This document shows positions 37,438 through 46,669 of a stretch of DNA of 64,000 nucleotides, one piece after another (the stretch's first letter is position 1; every line of letters starts with the position of its first letter). Location of the stretch: NCBI GenBank assembly GCA_029262055.1, contig JAJDAD010000023.1, positions 62,001 through 126,000 of the forward strand, written 5' to 3'. A model generated the notes under the pieces. That model was not told the origin of the DNA and made no database searches. It saw only the letters and a list, made by a program, of their open reading frames with translations. This DNA is from Candidatus Zhuqueibacterota bacterium (GTDB taxonomy: Bacteria > Zhuqueibacterota > Zhuqueibacteria > Oceanimicrobiales > Oceanimicrobiaceae). The position numbers were made by a program, and so were the translations under genes.

Positions 37438-38577
37438 TCAACCAGTCACTGCCTCCAAAACATAGTTGAAGAGTATCTCCACGAAATCAGTGCCGTCGTC
37501 GCCATTACCCCCGGTTAACACTACCACCAGATCGTTGACCGGAACAGTCAGGATGAACTGTCCGCTATACCCTACCGCGTAGTGAATGTAGCGGGTTTCA
37601 TGTACCCCGGGTTGCGGAATCCTCTCGTAACTCAAGGACCACCATTGATAACCATAGGAGATTGGCCCGTCCACCGGCACGATTGGTGTCACCGACTCCG
37701 TTACCCAATCCTGGGGCACCACCGGGACTCCGAACCATTCACCATGGTCCAGGTAGAGCTTGCCGATTTTCGCCATATCGCGTGGGCGCAGATTAAGTCC
37801 GCTGGCGGGGTGCGGCATATCGTTGACCGCTATGCGTAACCAACTATGCTCCGTGATCCCCAAAGGTTGAAACAAATATTCATCTGCGAATTCATCAATC
37901 GGCTTGCCGGTTGCCACTTGTAGAATGCGCCCCAGCACAACCGTGCAGCCGCTGTTGTAAACGAACTTTGTCCCCGGCTCATCCACAATCGGCCGCTCGA
38001 GCGTGTATCGAATCAGATCTGAACTGGCGGTCATCAGGTTCCAGCTATTGCGTGAATCAGTGTAGGGAATGGACAATTCATCCCACTCGAAACCCGCGGT
38101 CATTGTGAGGAGGTGCCACAAGGTGAGGTTTCGCTTTGCCGCATCATCGCTCAAGGTCTCGTACTCCGGCAGCAAATCAACGATCTTTTGCTCCACCCCT
38201 TCGAGATGACCCTTCTCGATAGCGATGCCGATAAGGGCGGAAATCACGCTTTTCGTCACTGAGTAGGCCCGATGCAATTCACTTGCATGGTGGCTGCCGT
38301 AATACTCATCAAATATCAAAAAGTCCCCGCGGGTGATCGCAAAGCTATGGACATCACCAAAGTCACCATTTGTGATTCGGTCCGACAAGGCCAGAATCGG
38401 GCCGCTGTCCATCCCAATAAACTTCATGGGCAGCACCTCCCAACCATCATCGAGCACCTCCGGAAGGCCCGGTATTCTGGTATCCGTGGACCCAACCGGG
38501 TCATTCTTGCACGAGAACACCAAAAGGCCGAGAATCAGAACCAGAATCTCAAGAATAGTAAATTGTAATCTGTTCAT
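37438..38577 (-). CDS. Lipoprotein serine hydrolase (class C beta-lactamase-like)
   Basis: 379 residues from ATG 38575-38577 (AGGAG upstream). The signal peptide ends in lipobox LVFSC (Cys23). The catalytic SxxK is SVTK (106-109), YxN is YNSG (207-210), and the late strand AVGYSGQF takes the place of KTG. Family members include penicillin-binding proteins, esterases and D-aminopeptidases, so antibiotic resistance should not be assumed. It is the last gene of the surface-receptor region, 194 bases after the second TonB receptor. Confidence 0.83.
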   Translation of the reverse strand: MNRLQFTILEILVLILGLLVFSCKNDPVGSTDTRIPGLPEVLDDGWEVLPMKFIGMDSGPILALSDRITNGDFGDVHSFAITRGDFLIFDEYYGSHHASELHRAYSVTKSVISALIGIAIEKGHLEGVEQKIVDLLPEYETLSDDAAKRNLTLWHLLTMTAGFEWDELSIPYTDSRNSWNLMTASSDLIRYTLERPIVDEPGTKFVYNSGCTVVLGRILQVATGKPIDEFADEYLFQPLGITEHSWLRIAVNDMPHPASGLNLRPRDMAKIGKLYLDHGEWFGVPVVPQDWVTESVTPIVPVDGPISYGYQWWSLSYERIPQPGVHETRYIHYAVGYSGQFILTVPVNDLVVVLTGGNGDDGTDFVEILFNYVLEAVTG

Positions 38578-38613
38578 AGCGATTTTGTCTCCTTTGGATG
38601 TTGCAGTCACGCC

Positions 38614-38634
38614 CGTGCCCCTGGTTCGGGCACG
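38614..38634. repeat. 7-bp stem-loop in the serine hydrolase leader
   Basis: CGTGCCC (38614-38620) and GGGCACG (38628-38634) form a perfect stem with a 7-base loop, 37 bases before the serine hydrolase ATG. On the minus strand an eight-T run precedes rather than follows it, so it is not a normal terminator. Confidence 0.4.
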
Positions 38635-38771
38635 CATTTCAGACAAAAAAAAGAACTCCGGCCGCAGATCCAAAGCAGATCCCTGCCTTGTCCCGGCAAC
38701 GGATAATCACCTTTCTAAGCTCACGTTTTAGGGCTGCAGCAAGAGTATCCGGCTGCACTCTGACGCTACTG

Positions 38772-41381
38772 CTAAAACTCAAACTCAATTCCAAAAACAG
38801 GTGTTCTCCTGAACTGCTCGATGCGCTCTTCACGGTTGAGAGTCTCATTCCACAAGTCGTACCAAACGTTGCGTCTGTCCAGAGCATTCCAGACACTGAA
38901 ATAACAAATGAGGTTTGAACTGCTGAAGTGGAATCGCCGGTCAAATCGCAAATTCAGGGAATTGTAAGCAGGAAGCCGGTCTGCGTTGACCCGATCCCGG
39001 TCGAAAACACCACGTCGCAAATCTCTGGATGCCTCATAATCATATGGCGTATGGGGGCGGCCACCCGCGTAGGTCCAGCGCGCACTAAACTCCCAACTGG
39101 AATTAGGTTTGTAGCCGCCTTCAATATTAAAGACATAACGATTGTCGTAGATTCGGTTTCTCCAGACTCCTGCAAAGTCCCTGTATCTGCTTCTAAAGTA
39201 GGTGCCACTGATGACGCCATAGAAATTATTGACCAGCTTCTTCTGCAACATGACCTCCAGACCACGCGAAAAAGCCTTGCCGGTGTCCGTTAGTTGCGCG
39301 TGCGGCGTAAAACGTGCGATCTCATAAATGGGTTCATCCATTATAAAGAGAGACGGCGATGTTGGATCGAGAGGAAAGTGACTATACTCCTTATGGTAAG
39401 CCTCGACCGTCAGGCGTGTGTCTCTGGTCAGCAAGTGGCTGAGTCCGAGGATATAGTGATACGCGACCGGGTCACGCAGGTCCTTGAATGCGTCCTTTTG
39501 ATAGAGAAGAATCAGAGGCAGGCCCTGATAAAACGCACCCAGCGCACCATTGAGGACAGTCTTGCCGCTCAACTCGAAGGAGAATGAAAGACGCGGGGAG
39601 ATGTGCGTGTTCCCGTTGTACGCATAATGATCAGCCCGCAAGCCAGGTGTCAGAGTCAGATTGCGAACAGGTTGCCAATTATAACTGACGAAAGCGCTGT
39701 ACTTTTGAGAACTCGTATTGAGGTCAATGTTCAACGGTGGGGTGGCATTGCCCAGCGGATCATGATGGGCGGCATTGGTGTATGCGTAATCTGTATTCAA
39801 GAACTTCGCTTCCAGCCCAAACTCGAATCGCTGCCCAGGGCCAATTCGATAAGTGTTGACGTTTCTCAGTTTGATTTCCTGCTCAAGCGATTGATTGTCA
39901 AACAGTTCGCTCTCGTCTCTGGCCAAAAACCAATTCCAATTGTACTTCCAAAAGGTATGGGAAACTGCAGTGTTCGAATAACCGTGCTCGCCCCAAATAT
40001 GTCGCCAATTCAGGCCGCCGGTGTTTTGTGTGAGTGTCACGCCGCCGTACTCATTTTCGCCATCCGCGAACGCGTTCTCCCGGGTACTGGTAAGATCGGA
40101 CAACCCGTAAATATTAAGAATGCTTAAGCGATCCGTCGGTGACAAGTCATAGACAATTTTACTCTGAAAATCAGTGTAAGCAGGTACGTTGCTGTCTTCC
40201 TCGACAATCTTAAACAGGATCTCGAGAAAACTCTTACGTGCCGAGAAAAGCCATGCACCGCGCCCTTTGGCGAACGGGCCCTCGGCAATGCCACTGACTC
40301 CGGAAAGATTCAAATCCAACTGCAAATCGACCTCGTCCCGATTGCCATCGCGAAACGAAATGTCCATGACAGCAGAAAGTTTGTCGCCGTATCTCGTTGA
40401 GAATCCTCCTGAATAAAAGTTAACCTCCTTTACCAGGTCGCCGTTGAACAGACTGAGGAATCCGCCCGACGTCCCCTGAATCCCAAAGTGGCTGATATTG
40501 GGCATCTCAATGTTGTCGACGAAAAACGTATTTTCGGAAGGACTGCCACCGCGAACAATGAGGCTGTTGAACGTATCGTTCACTTTGGCGATGCTGGGCA
40601 AGCCGTAAAGCGCCCGGCTGACATCCCCCAGGCTACTGGATGCCCGCCGGATTTCTTCGGCGGAAAAATGCACAACGCTTGTGGGTTCTGCCTGCAATTG
40701 TGGGAAGTAGCCGCTGAGAACGACCACCTGGTCCATTGCAACAGGGGACAATTGCAGTCCCGCATCGACAAATGTAACGCGATTCGACTTTACGATCACA
40801 TCCGCTTTCAGCAGGGAACGGTAGCCAATACGGCTGATTTTCACCGAATAATTTCCAACCGGTACACCGGAAACTGAAAACCAGCCATCTACGTCCGTGG
40901 CCGCTCCCCGGGCAGTCCCGATGAGTGTCACGTTGACGCCCGCCATTGGCCCCCGGGTCTCTTTGTCCAAAACACGCCCCTTAATCTTACCCTGGCGCCG
41001 AAGCTTTTTGTTCGCCGGCACGAGTGCAAGTTGCCCGTCTTTGCTGACCATCAGTGCTGTTCCTGTTTGCCGCAAGACGTGCAGAAGTGCAGCAAGCGCG
41101 TGCACATTTGCCATTTTTACGGACACTTTCTTGCGGAACGGGACACGGCCCCGGTTGTAGCTCAACGTGAATTTCCCCTTTTCCGAGATCACATTCAGAG
41201 CCTTCTCCAGCGGGACCTTATTGAGACTCAGGGTTATCTTGGTTAGCAGGGCCTTGGGGATGTTGGGGCCACCGGTACTGTCAATGCGGATAAAGGAGTT
41301 GGTTTGTTGAGGAAAGAGAGACGTGCCAAAAAGCAGAATCAGGACCAATGTATATTTCGCGCAAGTGCTCGTCCTATTCAT
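38772..41381 (-). CDS. STN-domain TonB-dependent receptor (second copy)
   Basis: 869 residues: signal peptide, STN secretin-like domain (about 45-120, LEKALNVISEKGKFTLSYNR), carboxypeptidase-regulatory-like domain (about 130-215, GKIKGRVLDKETRGP), plug (IRRASSSLGDVSRAL, NSLIVRGGSPSENTFFVDNIEM) and a barrel ending in Phe. It imports an unidentified large ligand across the outer membrane with TonB energy and could signal to FecR through STN. It shares clear domain-by-domain similarity with the receptor at 43928-46666. No SusD gene is present. Confidence 0.9.
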   Translation of the reverse strand: MNRTSTCAKYTLVLILLFGTSLFPQQTNSFIRIDSTGGPNIPKALLTKITLSLNKVPLEKALNVISEKGKFTLSYNRGRVPFRKKVSVKMANVHALAALLHVLRQTGTALMVSKDGQLALVPANKKLRRQGKIKGRVLDKETRGPMAGVNVTLIGTARGAATDVDGWFSVSGVPVGNYSVKISRIGYRSLLKADVIVKSNRVTFVDAGLQLSPVAMDQVVVLSGYFPQLQAEPTSVVHFSAEEIRRASSSLGDVSRALYGLPSIAKVNDTFNSLIVRGGSPSENTFFVDNIEMPNISHFGIQGTSGGFLSLFNGDLVKEVNFYSGGFSTRYGDKLSAVMDISFRDGNRDEVDLQLDLNLSGVSGIAEGPFAKGRGAWLFSARKSFLEILFKIVEEDSNVPAYTDFQSKIVYDLSPTDRLSILNIYGLSDLTSTRENAFADGENEYGGVTLTQNTGGLNWRHIWGEHGYSNTAVSHTFWKYNWNWFLARDESELFDNQSLEQEIKLRNVNTYRIGPGQRFEFGLEAKFLNTDYAYTNAAHHDPLGNATPPLNIDLNTSSQKYSAFVSYNWQPVRNLTLTPGLRADHYAYNGNTHISPRLSFSFELSGKTVLNGALGAFYQGLPLILLYQKDAFKDLRDPVAYHYILGLSHLLTRDTRLTVEAYHKEYSHFPLDPTSPSLFIMDEPIYEIARFTPHAQLTDTGKAFSRGLEVMLQKKLVNNFYGVISGTYFRSRYRDFAGVWRNRIYDNRYVFNIEGGYKPNSSWEFSARWTYAGGRPHTPYDYEASRDLRRGVFDRDRVNADRLPAYNSLNLRFDRRFHFSSSNLICYFSVWNALDRRNVWYDLWNETLNREERIEQFRRTPVFGIEFEF

Positions 41382-41461
41382 TATTCCTACTCACATCAAG
41401 GTAAGCACGCTTCGTTATTTTTAACGATATGCCGGTAGCCTTACGAAGTCATCCAGCCTAC

Positions 41462-42142
41462 TCATATCCCGAGGGGAAGCGTCACTCCGGTCATCAACTG
41501 AAACCCCCTGGTGGTAACTTCGTCATCCCCGACTTCCAGGTTCAGATTGAAACCGGCACCGCTGACCTGGACGACGCCACCTTCGTTAACATTGGTCAGT
41601 CCCTGCAAGTAGCGTCCTTCAAGGAAGATGGAACTGCTGCCAATAGCATAGCTGAGACCACCACCAAAACCGACAGCAAAGTCAATACTCTTTGTCATTT
41701 CACCGGCATCGCCCGTCAGGTCAAAGTCCGGTGTATCCAGCGCCAGCTCAGAATTCAGAGTGAACGAAACGCACGGTCCGGCAAGAAGATAAGGCTGCAA
41801 CCCGCTGGAACCGATGTCAAGCTTAACGAATGCAGGTATCGTCAGGGTCGTCGTTTTGAACCTTGTGACAAAAGTGCCCAGAGCGCGATCAAAATCCTGC
41901 GCCTCTGCCTCATTCTGTAAATACATCGGCTCCAGGTGCAATGTTAGGTTTCTAAATAGCTTTACACCAAGCACTGCGCCAAACCCGTATTTCGTTACAT
42001 AGTCGAAGTCCTGGTCGGGCGCATCGACTTCGATATTGGCGATATTCAGGCCGCCAAAGATACCCGCATAATTTTGCGCCATCACCGGGCAGGCGACAAT
42101 CACTGCAACCAGTCCAATCGAAACTGCAAGTAAGCCTTTCAT
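41462..42142 (-). CDS. PorT-like small outer-membrane beta-barrel protein
   Basis: 226 residues with a signal peptide (LVAVIVACPVMAQ) and alternating strands such as YGFGAVLGVKLFRNLTLHLE and QPYLLAGPCVSFTLNSEL, resembling the OMP_b-brl_2/PorT group of eight-stranded barrels common in Bacteroidetes relatives. Function unknown. It lies in the surface-signalling region between two other barrel genes. Confidence 0.75.
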   Translation of the reverse strand: MKGLLAVSIGLVAVIVACPVMAQNYAGIFGGLNIANIEVDAPDQDFDYVTKYGFGAVLGVKLFRNLTLHLEPMYLQNEAEAQDFDRALGTFVTRFKTTTLTIPAFVKLDIGSSGLQPYLLAGPCVSFTLNSELALDTPDFDLTGDAGEMTKSIDFAVGFGGGLSYAIGSSSIFLEGRYLQGLTNVNEGGVVQVSGAGFNLNLEVGDDEVTTRGFQLMTGVTLPLGI

Positions 42143-42299
42143 ATCAAACCTCCCTATTCCTCCTGAACAATTATACTGAGATTAGAATTGCTCAACAAAC
42201 GGTCTCTTCTTTTGTGGTGAAATGGGCCCCCTGCCCTCCTAAACCATAGGCACGGCCTGGCAGGTAGGCACAACCTGTAACCCAGGCGAGAACAGAAGG

Positions 42300-43019
42300 C
42301 TATTTCTTACCACTCCCCAATAAGATACCCATGGACAAGCTAAACTCCGGACTCCTGTAGTTCTCTTGCCCTGCAACTGGTCGGTCGAAATCTGTAGTCA
42401 GGAAGTAGCCGACGCTCAGGCCTGTCATGAATAACCTGCTAATCTGAAAATCAACGCCAAGGCCAAAGTGCGCACTCAACGCCGTTTCCATAAAAGTCGT
42501 GTTGCCAAAATCAACCCCCGCGCGTGTCTCAGTTCCGCTTGCAATACACGGACCGACAGCTGCGAATAAGTGCGGCCTGACGCTTTCGCTCAGTCGCATG
42601 GCCAACGGCTGATACTTGACGCCAATCAAAATCGGTACCACTGAGCTCGTTTCAGCGGTCACTCCGGAACCACTAATCGAGGTTCGAACATCGGATGCGA
42701 CGCTTCCAACGGAGACCCCAAAGGCCAAATCTTCCTGAAACCAATAACTGTACCCGATTGAACCGAGAAAACCGTCTCCACCGACGTTAGTCCCTACAGC
42801 ACGTGTTGACACCTCGGTCTCAACACCATAACTGCTCAGTAGTCCAACGTTGAGCTGGATATTATGCCTGCCTTGCCTTGAATTTGAAACGGATTGACCT
42901 GCTTCTTCAGACTTGTCCAGTGTTGCAAACAAGGCCGGGCCTCCCCGTGAATCTTGCCCTGCCGCGATGTTTGCACTCAGCAAAATAGCGGCTGCCAGGA
43001 TGACTCTTTTCGCATTCAT
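42300..43019 (-). CDS. Small outer-membrane beta-barrel protein
   Basis: 239 residues with a signal peptide ending near AGQD. The mature part is barrel-like: NIQLNVGLLSSYGVETEV, DGFLGSIGYSYWFQEDLAFG, and RLFMTGLSVGYFLTTDF. It resembles the neighbouring PorT-like protein only in fold type. A tandem direct repeat (43034-43074) lies just upstream of its ribosome-binding site GAGGAA. Confidence 0.7.
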   Translation of the reverse strand: MNAKRVILAAAILLSANIAAGQDSRGGPALFATLDKSEEAGQSVSNSRQGRHNIQLNVGLLSSYGVETEVSTRAVGTNVGGDGFLGSIGYSYWFQEDLAFGVSVGSVASDVRTSISGSGVTAETSSVVPILIGVKYQPLAMRLSESVRPHLFAAVGPCIASGTETRAGVDFGNTTFMETALSAHFGLGVDFQISRLFMTGLSVGYFLTTDFDRPVAGQENYRSPEFSLSMGILLGSGKK

Positions 43020-43033
43020 CGTTCAATTCCTCT

Positions 43034-43074
43034 GAGTTACTTAGACTACCTTTAAGTTACTTACACTACCTTTT
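43034..43074 (-). repeat. Tandem 19-base direct repeat in a gene leader
   Basis: Two near-identical copies of GTTACTTASACTACCTTT (plus strand), spaced 21 bases start to start, one mismatch, just upstream of the gene at 42300-43019. Two helical turns apart, they could bind a regulator as a direct repeat; a simple duplication is equally possible. Confidence 0.5.
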
Positions 43075-43086
43075 TTGAAATAGTCC

Positions 43087-43887
43087 TCAAGTACCGGAGA
43101 CTGCGATGTTGCCGCTGACGCTACCCAGAGTAATCGTTCCTTCTCCCGCACCACTCGTCCCGCGCAGGGAGGTTGCTGTCTGATTAATGTTCTGAAGTTC
43201 CAGATTTGAAGTCCTTATTACTCCACTCACCACTGTGACCACAACTTCCGCTGATGTGTTTGCAGGTATGTTGAGACCGATGGCGCCACTGACGGTATTC
43301 AGCTCTATTATTCCATCTACTGGCAGAGTGATATCTGCCTGAATCACTCCGCTGACAACTCCTGCAAAAGTATCACCAACAATTCCATTCAATGACACAT
43401 CTCCGCTTACACTGTTTATTCTCACAACGCCTTCGACTGAATTTATCTCGATGTTACCGCTTACGTTTACAACAGAAACGTCAAAATCTTCTGGCAGCGT
43501 AATGGTATAATCAACGATGTAGTTTCGATTCTGAGTGTTGTTGGGCTGAATGGTTCGCACAGATATCTTGTTCTCGAAACTCTTGACACTTACGTCAAGC
43601 TCCTCCAAATGCTGCTGTGCATCTTCGTGGCTATGCGATTCAACTCTTCTTTTACCCGTAATCGCAATCTCGCTGGCCCCGGCCTCGGCAGTCACTACGA
43701 TCGTACCGGAAACACCTTCCAGCTCGAAGCGGGATTGGTTTTCGACACTTACTGCAAAGGTGAACGGCTCTTCGGCTGAGAAATCTCTGCTATCAAAGGG
43801 ATTTATGTCAGTGCAACTGATCAAGAAAGCACAACCGAGTAGAAAAGGTAGCGAGATTAGCTGGTGATTGAAATTAGCTTTACCCAT
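43087..43887 (-). CDS. DUF4097-like beta-solenoid lipoprotein
   Basis: 266 residues with a lipobox (LISC). The mature region repeats short VSG-containing strands (NVSGNIEINSVEGVVRI, SVSGDVSLNGIVGD, VVSGVIQADI, TVSGAIGLNIP), giving a predicted beta-solenoid of the DUF4097/putative auto-adhesin type. Molecular role unknown. It lies 40 bases after the first TonB receptor and probably belongs to the FecI/FecR-controlled unit. Confidence 0.7.
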   Translation of the reverse strand: MGKANFNHQLISLPFLLGCAFLISCTDINPFDSRDFSAEEPFTFAVSVENQSRFELEGVSGTIVVTAEAGASEIAITGKRRVESHSHEDAQQHLEELDVSVKSFENKISVRTIQPNNTQNRNYIVDYTITLPEDFDVSVVNVSGNIEINSVEGVVRINSVSGDVSLNGIVGDTFAGVVSGVIQADITLPVDGIIELNTVSGAIGLNIPANTSAEVVVTVVSGVIRTSNLELQNINQTATSLRGTSGAGEGTITLGSVSGNIAVSGT

Positions 43888-43927
43888 GTCAACCTCTCTA
43901 ATAGAATTACCTGCTTACAATGAAATC

Positions 43928-46666
43928 TTAGTGTTCCCAACTCCAGCTAACCCCGATTGATGGTAAAAACCTAAACCAATGTTCATTGAGTTCATCCAGG
44001 AATGGTCGGTTCCGCTCGGCGTCCCATACCCAGCGATAGTCAATATTGCGTATGTTGGTATGATTGTAAACATTGGTGAGGGCCAGAAAAGTTGAGATGC
44101 GTCCTCTCGACGTATAGAAATGGCGATTGATTGTCAGATCCATGCGGTGATAAGCTGGATAGCGGGTGCCGTGATATACGCCAAAGGTTGAATAATATTG
44201 CGTGGAGCCATCGGGTAACTGTTCTGACCTGAGTACTGTTTCAGTAAAAGGCCAACCCGTATGGTACTGCCACGACGTGTTTAAATGCCAGCGCCGGTTG
44301 GGTCTGTAGTTCAGATCAAGATAAAGGCTATGTCGTTGATCAAACCTGCCAGGAAATTCTGTGTCCGCACGATATTCCGTACCGTCATGAATCGCACTCC
44401 GGACGTCTTCATTGACTTTGGCCAGGGCATAGCTGGCCCACCAGGTGACTTTGCCGCCGCGGTCGTATTTGACGTAAGCTTCGATCCCCTTAGATTTTGC
44501 TCCGCTAAGATTCAGTCTGAACCGGTCATCCTGCACCTCCGGAAAAATCTCGATCTCGTTGGTTAGGTTGCGATAGGCAACAGGTAGGTCTGAATAGTCC
44601 TTATAGTATCCCTCCAACCTCAGGTTGAGTCCGTTACGAAAAGTGTGCTCCAGGCCCGCAACATAGTGCTTTGCCAGTTGTGTCGCGAAGAATCCATCTT
44701 CGCCGTTGTGAACCCTGACTTCGTGTACGCCCTGGCTCTGATAAAAGCGTCCCCAGCCGGCACGTAAGGATGTCTGTTTCCCTAACGCGTAAACGGCGTT
44801 TAAACGCGGACTGAACAGATCGTCACCTGAAAAAGAGTTGTGGTCGAAGCGCAGCCCTACTTCTACCGTCAGCGGTGCATAGAGTTGAAAGCGGTTGGAG
44901 AGGTAGGCGCCCAATTTGTTGCCAGTAGGGCTGATGTCGATCCGACTTGTGTCGGATGCCACGCGGTAGTCTTGTGGGCTTAGCCAGGTAATGTCGCGCA
45001 GGATGCTTTGGTAGTCATAGTTGGCCCGGAAGTACTTAAGGTCGTACCCCCACCTCAGAAACCAGCGCTTCGAGATATCAAGATTCCAATCCTGTTTAAA
45101 ACCGAACAGGTCGACGTTCTTGTCATCTGCGACAACGAAATTGAATACTCCTGTTCTCCCTTCGAATCCCGTACCCTCACGGTGTCGGGATATCCTTCCA
45201 AATGAGGCCAGGGATTGAACAAAGAGCTTTGAACTTGGAATGTAGCTGGAAGTCAGCCAACCATACGTGTTGCCGTAGCCGGTCTTGTCCTCGTCGTCAT
45301 CATCTTCAACGTAATCGAGCCGGTCTCCGGCGCGCAAAAAATTAACAGACAACGTATGTTTTGCGTCAAGCTGGTACTCAACCTTGCTGAGAAAATCGTA
45401 ATACACTGGCCGCGGTGGATCCTCTTCTCCCATGAGATCCAGTACTAAATCCAAATAGCCCCTTCTTGCAGACACCAGCCATGCTCCTTTGTTCTCAGCA
45501 AAGGTCCCAGCCGACATGATGCGGGCGTTCATAAAACTGAGGCCGAGGGAGGTACGGCTCTCATTGGGAGTGGCCCGGGTCGATTTTATATTGAAAACGC
45601 CGCTCAAGCGATCCCCGAATTCCGCAGAAAACCCGCCGGTCATCAGATCGATGCCATCAATGGCCGCCGCATCTATGATGCTGATGGCGCCACCTTCAAA
45701 GTCCTTCAGGTGAAAAGGCTCGTATAACTCCATCCCATCAAGCAGAACCAGTATTTCCTCGTTCTCGCCTCCGCGTACCGTGAATTTTGCAGAAAAATCA
45801 CTGGCAGCGATGCCCGGTAGTCTTTTGGTTGCCCGGTAGATATCTTCGCCGAAGGGTACTATCTCAAGGTCCTCGCGCGTCAAAGTCTGTTTTACCGTGG
45901 GGCCTTTTCCCATGATGGAAAACTGACTTGGCGTTACAATCACCTGGCTCAGGGAGATGGTTTCCGGTCTCAGCTCCACTGCTAGATGAGGTGACTCTTC
46001 GGAGGAAATGACGATGCTCTCAACGCGCTGTAATTCGTAACCGATGTGGCTAAATTGCACTGTCCGGATACCTATTGGTACGGATTCGATTATGAATTTT
46101 CCCAACGGACCGCTCGCAGCACCTAGTCCTGTGCCGGCAATGGAAATGTTGGTGCCCCACAACGGCTCTTTCGTTTCAGCGTCAACTACCTGTCCCGTAA
46201 TGGCAACTTGCCCCTTGCCGCCATCTTTGAGAGGCACGATAAGAAGCTCGCCCTCAGGGCTGACCAGCAACTCAGTCCCGGTTTCTTCGAGGACATCCAA
46301 GAGAGCCTCGAGGGCGTAGACGTTTTCCATTTCGATCGTCACCTTCTTGCTTACAGGAATTCTGGTTCTGCTGTAGCTGAGCTTGAAATCCCCCTTTTCG
46401 GAAATGACAGCGAGGGCGTTTTCGAAATTGACTCCAGCGAGGTTAACTGACACCCGGGTCAGAAGCGAATTTGGTATCTTCTGTTGACCGCTCCCATGGA
46501 TTTTGAGAAAAGCACCTGATTCCTGGGCAAACAAAGAAACCTGGCATAGTAGAACAAATAAACAAATGGACATTCCGATTGTTACGAGTGCTTTCATCTT
46601 GGTTCTCTTGACCCGGGCACCCAAAGTCAAGTCCTCTGCTGATTGTTTCGTAATGATGCTTTGCAC
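43928..46666 (-). CDS. STN-domain TonB-dependent receptor of a FecI/FecR system
   Basis: 912 residues from GTG 46664-46666 (GGAGG eight bases upstream, inside the FecR gene end); an ATG 23 codons later would begin directly with the signal peptide. Domains: STN (about 75-150, FENALAVISEKGDFKLSYSR), carboxypeptidase-regulatory-like (about 157-240), plug (TVKQTLTREDLEIVPFGEDI, FTVRGGENEEILVLLDGMEL) and barrel. Following the sigma and FecR genes directly, it is the natural sensor of a cell-surface signalling cascade: ligand binding at the barrel, STN contact with FecR, release of the sigma factor. Confidence 0.92.
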   Translation of the reverse strand: MQSIITKQSAEDLTLGARVKRTKMKALVTIGMSICLFVLLCQVSLFAQESGAFLKIHGSGQQKIPNSLLTRVSVNLAGVNFENALAVISEKGDFKLSYSRTRIPVSKKVTIEMENVYALEALLDVLEETGTELLVSPEGELLIVPLKDGGKGQVAITGQVVDAETKEPLWGTNISIAGTGLGAASGPLGKFIIESVPIGIRTVQFSHIGYELQRVESIVISSEESPHLAVELRPETISLSQVIVTPSQFSIMGKGPTVKQTLTREDLEIVPFGEDIYRATKRLPGIAASDFSAKFTVRGGENEEILVLLDGMELYEPFHLKDFEGGAISIIDAAAIDGIDLMTGGFSAEFGDRLSGVFNIKSTRATPNESRTSLGLSFMNARIMSAGTFAENKGAWLVSARRGYLDLVLDLMGEEDPPRPVYYDFLSKVEYQLDAKHTLSVNFLRAGDRLDYVEDDDDEDKTGYGNTYGWLTSSYIPSSKLFVQSLASFGRISRHREGTGFEGRTGVFNFVVADDKNVDLFGFKQDWNLDISKRWFLRWGYDLKYFRANYDYQSILRDITWLSPQDYRVASDTSRIDISPTGNKLGAYLSNRFQLYAPLTVEVGLRFDHNSFSGDDLFSPRLNAVYALGKQTSLRAGWGRFYQSQGVHEVRVHNGEDGFFATQLAKHYVAGLEHTFRNGLNLRLEGYYKDYSDLPVAYRNLTNEIEIFPEVQDDRFRLNLSGAKSKGIEAYVKYDRGGKVTWWASYALAKVNEDVRSAIHDGTEYRADTEFPGRFDQRHSLYLDLNYRPNRRWHLNTSWQYHTGWPFTETVLRSEQLPDGSTQYYSTFGVYHGTRYPAYHRMDLTINRHFYTSRGRISTFLALTNVYNHTNIRNIDYRWVWDAERNRPFLDELNEHWFRFLPSIGVSWSWEH

Positions 46667-46669
46667 GAG

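Noticed and set aside
37438-38577. Calling the serine hydrolase an antibiotic-resistance beta-lactamase
   Set aside because: The SxxK and YxN motifs are shared with esterases and peptidases, the KTG box is not clear, and the context is surface signalling.
41413-41426. CGTTA-TTTT-TAACG palindrome upstream of a barrel gene
   Set aside because: Short, AT-rich symmetry common by chance; no supporting context.
42256-42290. Imperfect hairpin (GCCTGG/CCAGGC with CAGGT/ACCTG) after the gene at 42300-43019 as a terminator
   Set aside because: No T-run follows on the minus strand and the stem contains a bulge.
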